From Alphaproteobacteria bacterium (GTDB lineage: Bacteria; Pseudomonadota; Alphaproteobacteria; Micavibrionales; Micavibrionaceae), in assembly GCA_030750865.1 (NCBI GenBank), contig JASMHE010000008.1, forward strand, positions 496,001 through 560,000: 64,000 nucleotides of DNA, written 5' to 3'. A program made the position numbers and the translations under genes. Positions 57,867 through 64,000 of the stretch are shown here, in pieces (the first letter of the stretch is position 1; the number at the start of each line of letters is the position of its first letter). The notes beneath the pieces are model-generated. The model worked only from the letters and a program-made list of their open reading frames with translations, was not told where the DNA came from and made no database searches.

Positions 57867-58952
57867 TTACAGACATTGCGCCTTGTGCCGTAACCAGTGA
57901 TCCGCCAGAACACAGGCCATCATTGCTTCGGCCACAGGCACGCCACGGATGCCGACACACGGATCATGTCGCCCTTTGGTCACAATTTCCGTTTCATTGC
58001 CGCCTTTGTCGATTGTTTTTGTCGGCGTTAAAATAGAGCTGGTCGGCTTGATCGCAACACGGGCCACAACATCTTGCCCGGACGAAATACCGCCCAAAAT
58101 GCCGCCTGCGTGATTGGACTGAAAAACAGGCTGCCCGTCTTCACCGATGCGGATTTCGTCGGCATTGTCTTCGCCGCCCAGTGCCACTGCATCAAATCCA
58201 TTGCCGATCTCGACCCCTTTAGCCGCATTAATCGACATCATCGCCTTTGCCAAATCAGCATCCAGTTTATCATACACAGGCGCGCCCAGTCCGGCGGGAA
58301 TGCCTTGCGCGATAATTTCCAACGCGGCGCCCGCACTTGATCCGTTTTTACGTTGGCTATCCAGATAGGCTTCCCATGTATCCGACGCCGTTTTATCCGG
58401 CGAGAAGAACGGATTATCAAGCACATAATCCCAGTCCCAGTTTTCGCGGGTGATTTTATGCGGACCGATTTGCACGACCGCCCCGCGAATTTGAACATGA
58501 TCACCAATCTGTGTTTCCAGAATTTTACGGGCGATTGCACCAGCCGCAACGCGCATTGCCGTTTCACGCGCCGAAGAGCGCCCGCCGCCGCGATAATCGC
58601 GAATACCGTATTTTGCGTCATAGGTGAAATCGGCATGGCCCGGACGGAACTTGTCCTTGATATCGCCATAGTCTTTTGAACGTGCATCCTGATTGTATAT
58701 AATCAGGCCGATCGGCGTACCAGTCGTCACACCGTCAAACACACCTGACAGGATTTCAACCTGATCGGGTTCTTTGCGCTGTGTTGTAAAGCGGGATTGC
58801 CCCGGTTTGCGCAAATCCAGATATTTTTGGATATCCTCGGCCGTTAACGGGATACGCGGCGGCACACCATCAACAACGCAACCGATCGCCGGTCCGTGGC
58901 TTTCGCCCCAACTCTGATATTGAAACAATGTGCCGAAACGGTTCCCAGACAT
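57867..58952 (-). CDS. aroC: Chorismate synthase
   Basis: Last shikimate-pathway step, an FMN-dependent 1,4-elimination making chorismate. Family signatures are all present: [17 protein letters not shown] near residue 16, [23 protein letters not shown] near 118, and [25 protein letters not shown] near 280, with [17 protein letters not shown] near the C-terminus. The 361-residue length is normal. Alphaproteobacteria usually have fabI directly beside aroC; a 135-residue AT-rich gene separates them here. Confidence 0.97.
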   Translation of the reverse strand: MSGNRFGTLFQYQSWGESHGPAIGCVVDGVPPRIPLTAEDIQKYLDLRKPGQSRFTTQRKEPDQVEILSGVFDGVTTGTPIGLIIYNQDARSKDYGDIKDKFRPGHADFTYDAKYGIRDYRGGGRSSARETAMRVAAGAIARKILETQIGDHVQIRGAVVQIGPHKITRENWDWDYVLDNPFFSPDKTASDTWEAYLDSQRKNGSSAGAALEIIAQGIPAGLGAPVYDKLDADLAKAMMSINAAKGVEIGNGFDAVALGGEDNADEIRIGEDGQPVFQSNHAGGILGGISSGQDVVARVAIKPTSSILTPTKTIDKGGNETEIVTKGRHDPCVGIRGVPVAEAMMACVLADHWLRHKAQCL

Positions 58953-59360
58953 TTAACGCACCCCTGTAAAAAATAGGACCATCATCGCAATGGCGACAAT
59001 AAACGTTAGAACAGAGGAAACATACAAAATATTTTTCAGAATATTAGCTACAACAGAATGACTCTCAAAATCCAAAGTACTAGCTAGACTTCTTAATTCT
59101 CTCTGACTAACTTTTGCTGAACGTGCTCCGCCAAAGGATATAAAGGCAAAACATAAACTCATGACAATAGGGAACAGCAATACGTATCTAAATAACTGCG
59201 CATCACTCGCGCTGGCAAAATAGAACGACAAAATAGATCCAGTAATCGCGTAATAAAAAAGATTTAGCTTTATCACTATATCTATGTATCCTCGATTGGT
59301 ATCAATCTGATGTCGATACTTCTGCCAAAGCAGACTGGTGTTTGCTTCTAATTCTGCCAT
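58953..59360 (-). CDS. AT-rich hypothetical membrane protein between fabI and aroC
   Basis: A 135-residue protein with four hydrophobic segments, about residues 26-44 (KLNLFYYAITGSILSFYFA), 52-72, and two near the C-terminus. RSAKVSQRELRSLASTLD forms a basic loop. I recognise no family. The start at 59360 (MAELEANTSLLWQKYRH) has CGGAC upstream and leaves a small gap after fabI; a longer frame would overlap fabI. Its base composition is clearly more AT-rich than both neighbours, which suggests later acquisition. Confidence 0.6.
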   Translation of the reverse strand: MAELEANTSLLWQKYRHQIDTNRGYIDIVIKLNLFYYAITGSILSFYFASASDAQLFRYVLLFPIVMSLCFAFISFGGARSAKVSQRELRSLASTLDFESHSVVANILKNILYVSSVLTFIVAIAMMVLFFTGVR

Positions 59361-59373
59361 GTGTCCGACTACG

Positions 59374-60228
59374 TTAAGCGGCCTCTTCGCCTTTTTTGGG
59401 TTTGATACCTGCCAGCAACTCGGCTGTTTCGGCGGCTGTATCGACAGAACACATGCCAACCGTATGATACCCTGAATCAACATGCAGGACTTCGCCTGTC
59501 ACACCGCTGCCAAGATCGCTCAGCAAGAACAAGCCGGAACGGCCGACATCTTCGATCGTGACGTTGCGACGCAGAGGTGAGTTCAATTCATTCCATTTCA
59601 GAATGTAACGGAAATCACCGATCCCGCTTGCCGCCAATGTCTTGATCGGCCCTGCGGAAATTGCATTCACGCGGATCGCCTTCGGCCCAAGATCAGCGGC
59701 CAGATAACGCACAGATGCTTCAAGCCCTGCTTTTGCAACGCCCATCACATTATAGTGCGGCATCACGCGTTCGGCACCGTAATAGGTCAATGTCAGCAAA
59801 GAGCCGCCTTCGTTCATGATCGGCACAGCACGCTGTGCAACAGCTGTGAAGGAATAAATTGAAATATCCATTGTGCGCTTGAAATTCTCGCGCGAGGTAT
59901 CAAGATACAGGCCATCCAGTTCGCTTTTGTCAGAGAACGCAATCGCGTGCACCACAAAATCAATCGAGCCCCATTTTTCTTCGATTTCGGCAAAGGCACG
60001 ATCCAGATCTTCGTCATTTGTCACATCACACGGGATCACAAGATCGGAACCGACACGCTCTGCCAGTGGTCTGACACGGCGCTCAAGTGATTCTCCCTGA
60101 TACGTGAAAGCAAGCTCAGCACCTTGCTGTGCGAGCGCTTCGGAAATACCCCATGCAATAGAACGATCATTGGCAACGCCCATAACAACGCCGCGTTTGC
60201 CAGCCATAAATTTGCCATCAGAAGACAT
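59374..60228 (-). CDS. fabI: Enoyl-[acyl-carrier-protein] reductase [NADH]
   Basis: Reduces the enoyl-ACP double bond in fatty acid elongation; the FabI type is the target of triclosan. MGVANDRSIAWGISEALAQQG near residue 16 is the nucleotide loop typical of FabI. The catalytic Tyr-x6-Lys is in HYNVMGVAKAGLEASVRYLA near 157. NAISAGPIKTLAASGI and SGVTGEVLHVDSGYH follow. The 284-residue length is slightly long owing to the C-terminal tail ending KKGEEAA. Confidence 0.96.
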   Translation of the reverse strand: MSSDGKFMAGKRGVVMGVANDRSIAWGISEALAQQGAELAFTYQGESLERRVRPLAERVGSDLVIPCDVTNDEDLDRAFAEIEEKWGSIDFVVHAIAFSDKSELDGLYLDTSRENFKRTMDISIYSFTAVAQRAVPIMNEGGSLLTLTYYGAERVMPHYNVMGVAKAGLEASVRYLAADLGPKAIRVNAISAGPIKTLAASGIGDFRYILKWNELNSPLRRNVTIEDVGRSGLFLLSDLGSGVTGEVLHVDSGYHTVGMCSVDTAAETAELLAGIKPKKGEEAA

Positions 60229-60349
60229 AGTTTTATCCTTTATTGATTACCTTTAAAACGCCCTTATCCTACACATTTAAAGGCCTACGTCCAGATAATA
60301 TTCGGCGAATAAGCAGGTTATCCAACAGCAGATCATGTCTTCGGCAGGC

Positions 60350-61240
60350 CTATCTTTTCCCGGACATTTTCTCCAGCACAGGATTGGCCGCAATCAAGTC
60401 TGTCAGCGCCTTTGACGCACCTTCGTTCGTCGCACCGCCCGGCAAGACAATCACCATATTGCCCTTATCACCGACATCACGGATGGTATCAAGACGCATT
60501 GCTTCTTCCATGAAACGATCCGCCACCGACACATCCACGCCTTCTTCGACCAGTTCCCGGCGGATATTGGCATATCCTTCGGCGATCGAACGGCGGAATC
60601 CCGCAACACCCTCACCGATCAGAATGTTACGCTGCTTATCAGCTTCGGCGGCCTTCACGCGGCGGATATAATCAGCCGCCGCTTCGTTTTGGGCCGCATC
60701 TTTTTCACGTTCGGACGCGCGAACACGGTTATAGGCATCCTGCACATCCATCGGTGCGGTCGGTTCATCCACCACGATACGGCGAATATTGATCCCGTAT
60801 TCCAGTATTTGCTCTTTCACATCACCGATCACGCCCTCGCTGATCTCGTCCCGTTCATCGTAAAGTTCCTGAAAATCCTTGCCGGATGTATATTTACGCA
60901 CAGACGCACTGACGATTTTACTCATCTGATCGATCGGCACATCGGTATCAAAGTAGAAGCGGCCGGTATCGACAATTTCGTACTGAATGGTAATCGGCAG
61001 ACTGACAAAGAGATTATCACGTGTTTTCGTATCAAGCGTATCGGCGACCTGCCGCAAATCGGTCGGAATTTTGACCGTCACAATATGGAACGGCCACGGC
61101 AGTTTCAAACGCAGCCCCGGATTGATTTCTGTGCGCACATGGCGGCCAAAGAACGTAATCAGCGCCTGCTTGCGTTGCGGTACAGTGAAAAAACACGTTG
61201 TAAGATAAGCGAGCGCGACGCCCGACACGATCCAAAACAT
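60350..61240 (-). CDS. SPFH/stomatin-like membrane protein
   Basis: A 296-residue protein with an N-terminal membrane helix (VSGVALAYLTTCFFTVP) and an SPFH/band 7 domain about residues 18-200. PQRKQALITFFGRHVRTEINPG and GLRLKLPWPF match the stomatin/HflC-like start. VRKYTSGKDFQELYDERDEI, and the helical ASEREKDAAQNEAAADYIRR and AEADKQRNILIGEG, form the coiled-coil region. It probably oligomerises at the membrane. HflC and QmcA types cannot be separated by eye, and no hflK or NfeD partner is adjacent. Confidence 0.82.
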   Translation of the reverse strand: MFWIVSGVALAYLTTCFFTVPQRKQALITFFGRHVRTEINPGLRLKLPWPFHIVTVKIPTDLRQVADTLDTKTRDNLFVSLPITIQYEIVDTGRFYFDTDVPIDQMSKIVSASVRKYTSGKDFQELYDERDEISEGVIGDVKEQILEYGINIRRIVVDEPTAPMDVQDAYNRVRASEREKDAAQNEAAADYIRRVKAAEADKQRNILIGEGVAGFRRSIAEGYANIRRELVEEGVDVSVADRFMEEAMRLDTIRDVGDKGNMVIVLPGGATNEGASKALTDLIAANPVLEKMSGKR

Positions 61241-61299
61241 TGAAAACCCCTTTTCTAAATTTCTTTTCGGAGATAGATTACCTTATTCACTATGCCCAG

Positions 61300-61332
61300 A
61301 GAACAGTAAAAGAACGGTAAAAGAACAGTAAA
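61300..61332 (+). repeat. Three tandem 11-bp repeats upstream of pdxH
   Basis: AGAACAGTAAA, AGAACGGTAAA and AGAACAGTAAA lie head to tail, ending 19 bases before the pdxH ATG. The period is close to one helical turn. An A-rich tract follows up to the start codon. Confidence 0.6.
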
Positions 61333-61350
61333 AAGAATAAAAATAAAAAA

Positions 61351-61968
61351 ATGATGGATATCAGTACATTAAAAAAAGCAGACCTTGCCCCTGAAAACCC
61401 GCTCGACATCTTCGGCGCATGGTTTGAAACGGCAAAAACGACCGAACCGAACGACCCCGATGCCATGTGCCTTGCCACCGTCACGAAAGACGGCAAGCCG
61501 AGCGCACGTATGGTGCTGTTAAAAGATGCCTCGGACAAAGGGTTTAAATTCCACACCAATTCAAACAGCCGCAAAGGACACGATCTGGCCGCAAACAGCT
61601 TTGCCGCGCTCTGTTTTCACTGGAAGTCGATACAAAAACAGGTCCGCGTTGAAGGCCGTGTTGAAATCGTGGACGCGGCAGAGGCCGATGCCTATTACGC
61701 CACACGCCCGCACGGACGGCAAATCGGCGGCTGGGCCTCTGCACAATCGGAAAAAATGACAACCAGAAGCGACCTGCAGGCCAGCATCCAAAAGGTCGAA
61801 GACAGATTCAAAGATACAGTTCCCGTGCCGCGCCCGCCCTATTGGAACGGATATCGCGTCATTCCCGAACGGATCGAATTCTGGGATAATGGCGAAGATC
61901 GCCTTCATACACGGCTGTTATACGAAAAAGATGGAGAGAACTGGGTGAGATCACTCCTCTACCCTTGA
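61351..61968 (+). CDS. pdxH: Pyridoxamine 5'-phosphate oxidase
   Basis: FMN enzyme that oxidises pyridoxamine or pyridoxine phosphate to PLP. DAMCLATVTKDGKPSARMVLLK near residue 38 and the FMN-contacting HTNSNSRKG are diagnostic. ALCFHWKSIQKQVRVEGRVE lies near 88. The C-terminal substrate segment is PYWNGYRVIPERIEFW and WVRSLLYP. The 205-residue length is normal. No Shine-Dalgarno site is visible; the start codon follows an A-rich run after three 11-bp repeats. It is placed beside fabI and aroC, as in many Alphaproteobacteria. Confidence 0.95.
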   Translation: MMDISTLKKADLAPENPLDIFGAWFETAKTTEPNDPDAMCLATVTKDGKPSARMVLLKDASDKGFKFHTNSNSRKGHDLAANSFAALCFHWKSIQKQVRVEGRVEIVDAAEADAYYATRPHGRQIGGWASAQSEKMTTRSDLQASIQKVEDRFKDTVPVPRPPYWNGYRVIPERIEFWDNGEDRLHTRLLYEKDGENWVRSLLYP

Positions 61969-61993
61969 TATCCGTGATTAATCTCCCTAATTT
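61964..61993 (+). promoter_or_regulatory. Candidate heat-shock-type promoter of htpG
   Basis: CTTG, 18 bases, then CCTAATTT resembles alphaproteobacterial RpoH (sigma32) promoters. The same stretch also reads as TTGATA-17-TAATTT for the housekeeping sigma. It overlaps the pdxH stop and ends about 27 bases before the htpG ATG. Confidence 0.45.
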
Positions 61994-62020
61994 ATCATCA
62001 TTCAGATGAAGGAGATAAAA

Positions 62021-63952
62021 ATGGCCACGGAAAAACTTGATTTTGGTGCAGATGTATCACGCTTATTGGAAATTGTCGCACACGCGCTTTATTCAAATCG
62101 CGATGTGTTCTTGCGTGAACTGATCTCGAATGCCTCGGACGCGTGCGACAAACTGCGGTACGAAGCCATCAAAACGCCTGAGCTAACCGGCGATTCAGGC
62201 AATTTACAAATCCGCATCTACAAAGACACAGATTACCGCGCCCTGCATGTTGCCGATAACGGCATCGGTATGAATAAAGATGAGTTGATCGACAATCTGG
62301 GCACGATTGCAAAATCAGGCACAAAGGCCTTGATGGAGCAAGTCAAAGCCACGAAAAAAGATGATGAAAAACTCAGCCTGATCGGACAATTCGGCGTTGG
62401 ATTCTATGCGTCATTCATGGTGGCAGACAAGGTTGAGGTCATCTCGAAAAAAGCCGGTGATAAGGATTGCTGGCACTGGGAATCAGACGGCAAGACCGGC
62501 TTTGAAGTACGCAAAGCAAAAAAAGACGAAGCCGCCAGACTGATCGGCGATCAAGGCACAGCCATCATCCTGCATATCAACGCCGATTCCAGCGAATATC
62601 TGATTGATGACATGCTCAAAAAAGTCATACAGGATTATTCAGACCATATTGATTTTCCGATCTATCTGGGCGCACCGGACGAGGTCGACGATGAAGAGCA
62701 ACCTGTAAACAGCGCAACGGCACTCTGGGCAAAATCACCGCAAGACTGCACGCAGGAACAATATAACGAATTTTATAAGCATATCGGCCATGCGATGGAC
62801 GAACCGCTGCACACGATCCATTGGCGGGCCGAAGGCGTGATCGAATATTCCGCCCTGCTCTATTTACCGACATTGCGCCCGTGGGATTTGTATGATCCGT
62901 CACGCAAACATGCGGTCAAATTATATGTGAAACGTGTCTTTATCGCGGATGACTGCGAGGGTCTGATTTATCCGTGGCTGCGTTTCATGCGCGGTGTGAT
63001 CGATTCACAGGACCTGCCGCTGAATATCAGCCGCGAGATGCTGCAACACAATCCTGTTGTGTCCAAAATCCGCAATGGCGTTGCCAAACGGGTGCTGAAA
63101 GAGATCAACAAGCTGGCCGAAGATAACAAACAAAGCTTTGAAGCATTCTGGGCGCAGTTCGGTTCCGTGCTGAAAGAAGGTCTTTATGATGCCGTCGAGC
63201 ACCGCGAAGACTTGTTAAAAGCCGTGCGTTTTTATTCCACGCACCAAGATGGCGAGCTGACATCACTGGCCGATTATGTGGAACGCATGAAAGACGGACA
63301 GGATGAAATCTATTATATCAGCGGCGAAAATCTGGAGACCCTGAAAAACAGCCCGCAACTGGAAGGCTTCAAATCGCGGGGTCTGGAAGTCCTGTTCTTT
63401 ACCGACACGATTGATGATTTCTGGCTGCAATCCGTACCGGACTATAAAGACAAAAAATTCAAGTCCGCAACAAAGGGCGACATCGCACTCGATAAATTCG
63501 ATACGGACGATACGAAAAACGAAAAAGATGATAAAAAACAAGATGATAAAAACGAATCCAAACCCAAAGGATCAAAAAAATTCCTTTCCACCATTCAGGA
63601 ATTACTGACCGAAGATGTCAGCAATGTGCGCTACAGTAACCGCCTGACAGATTCGCCCGTCTGCCTGATTGCCGATGAGGCGGCTGTCGATTTGCGCATG
63701 GAACGCGTGCTGAAGATACATCAGCAATACCAGCCGGAAACCAAACGCATTCTGGAAATCAATCCCGATCATCCGCTCATCAAAAAAATGACGGACTGGG
63801 CAGAAAAAACCGATGCAAATCATGCCGAACTGGATAATGCGGCCCATTTGCTGCTCGATCAGGCCCGCATCATTCAAGGCGAACCCGTGCCCGACCCGGC
63901 ACGTTTTGCCAAAACATTATCAACCTTTATGGAACGTGGCATTGCGGCTTAA
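62021..63952 (+). CDS. htpG: Molecular chaperone HtpG (Hsp90)
   Basis: Bacterial Hsp90, an ATP-driven dimeric chaperone. The N-terminal GHKL ATPase has LRELISNASDACDKLRYEA near 31, DNGIGMNKDEL near 78 and GQFGVGFYASFMVADKV near 118. The middle domain has the ATP-contact arginine segment LPLNISREMLQHN near 330. A lysine/aspartate-rich linker (about 495-515) joins the C-terminal dimerisation domain. The 643-residue length is normal. The start at 62021 has a perfect AAGGAGA ribosome site. Confidence 0.97.
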   Translation: MATEKLDFGADVSRLLEIVAHALYSNRDVFLRELISNASDACDKLRYEAIKTPELTGDSGNLQIRIYKDTDYRALHVADNGIGMNKDELIDNLGTIAKSGTKALMEQVKATKKDDEKLSLIGQFGVGFYASFMVADKVEVISKKAGDKDCWHWESDGKTGFEVRKAKKDEAARLIGDQGTAIILHINADSSEYLIDDMLKKVIQDYSDHIDFPIYLGAPDEVDDEEQPVNSATALWAKSPQDCTQEQYNEFYKHIGHAMDEPLHTIHWRAEGVIEYSALLYLPTLRPWDLYDPSRKHAVKLYVKRVFIADDCEGLIYPWLRFMRGVIDSQDLPLNISREMLQHNPVVSKIRNGVAKRVLKEINKLAEDNKQSFEAFWAQFGSVLKEGLYDAVEHREDLLKAVRFYSTHQDGELTSLADYVERMKDGQDEIYYISGENLETLKNSPQLEGFKSRGLEVLFFTDTIDDFWLQSVPDYKDKKFKSATKGDIALDKFDTDDTKNEKDDKKQDDKNESKPKGSKKFLSTIQELLTEDVSNVRYSNRLTDSPVCLIADEAAVDLRMERVLKIHQQYQPETKRILEINPDHPLIKKMTDWAEKTDANHAELDNAAHLLLDQARIIQGEPVPDPARFAKTLSTFMERGIAA

Positions 63953-64000
63953 CAGCCAGCAACAACCGGAAATACCACAAAAGAATAAAGAAAGCGCAAT

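Overview
The window reads as chromosome from a free-living Gram-negative alphaproteobacterium of moderate GC (roughly half by eye). The evidence is gene order: blocks that travel together in Alphaproteobacteria recur throughout. Examples are murJ-trpS, ubiE/coaBC/dut, serS/pcm/LysM-M23/yajC/secD/secF/NDUFAF3-like/NDUFAF6-like, ispH-rnhA, HDAC-xseB-ispA-dxs and pdxH/fabI/aroC. Heptose genes (rfaD, gmhA) indicate lipopolysaccharide. Separate secD and secF and the lowish GC would suit a Micavibrio-like or Rhodospirillales-like lineage, but that placement is inference. I see no phage, transposon, integrase, rRNA or CRISPR array. Coding density is very high. No gene-free stretch exceeds 300 bases; the longest is about 270 bases, before position 47860.

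Layout. 1-2846 (minus): rfaD, lgt and a truncated midA/NDUFAF7-type methyltransferase. 3036-4718 (plus): ubiK, ybjN-like, proC. 4795-16782: tsaB, a degenerate secreted NodB-fold protein, nfu, a Usp, TIGR02186 protein, TauE/SafE exporter, a secreted protein, an oversized glutamine-dependent NAD synthetase, trpS, murJ, then ubiE on the plus strand. 16918-22222: a small membrane protein, coaBC, dut, a 65-residue orphan and mutS. 22331-29392: a cysteine-synthase-like enzyme, a tandem TerB-like protein, two adjacent BPL_N-domain paralogues, trmFO, an orphan, an NDUFAF6-like protein and sodB. 29541-38146 (minus): NDUFAF3-like, secF, secD, yajC, a DUF3592 membrane protein, a LysM/M23 lipoprotein, pcm, a GGCT-like protein and serS. 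38297-46958: N-formylglutamate amidohydrolase, lipB, tRNA-Leu(AAG), malic enzyme, mgtE, an orphan, a GNAT and a class A PBP. 47110-64000: an orphan with a structured leader, rnhA, ispH, a lipoprotein, gmhA, HDAC, xseB, ispA, dxs, a HAD, sppA, aroC, an AT-rich orphan, fabI, an SPFH protein, pdxH and htpG.

Functional links. dxs, ispH and ispA belong to MEP isoprenoid synthesis feeding quinone side chains; ubiE and ubiK act on ubiquinone. rfaD and gmhA act on ADP-heptose. murJ, the class A PBP and the LysM/M23 protein act on peptidoglycan. lgt, secD, secF, yajC and sppA act in protein export. Homologues of three mitochondrial complex I assembly factors (NDUFAF7, NDUFAF6, NDUFAF3) occur in one window.

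No single obviously new system stands out. The best second-look items are the paired BPL_N proteins next to a tandem TerB protein, two cell-wall proteins with broken metal sites, the tRNA-Leu with A34, the insertion-bearing NAD synthetase, an AT-rich orphan splitting fabI from aroC, and several palindromic or hairpin elements.
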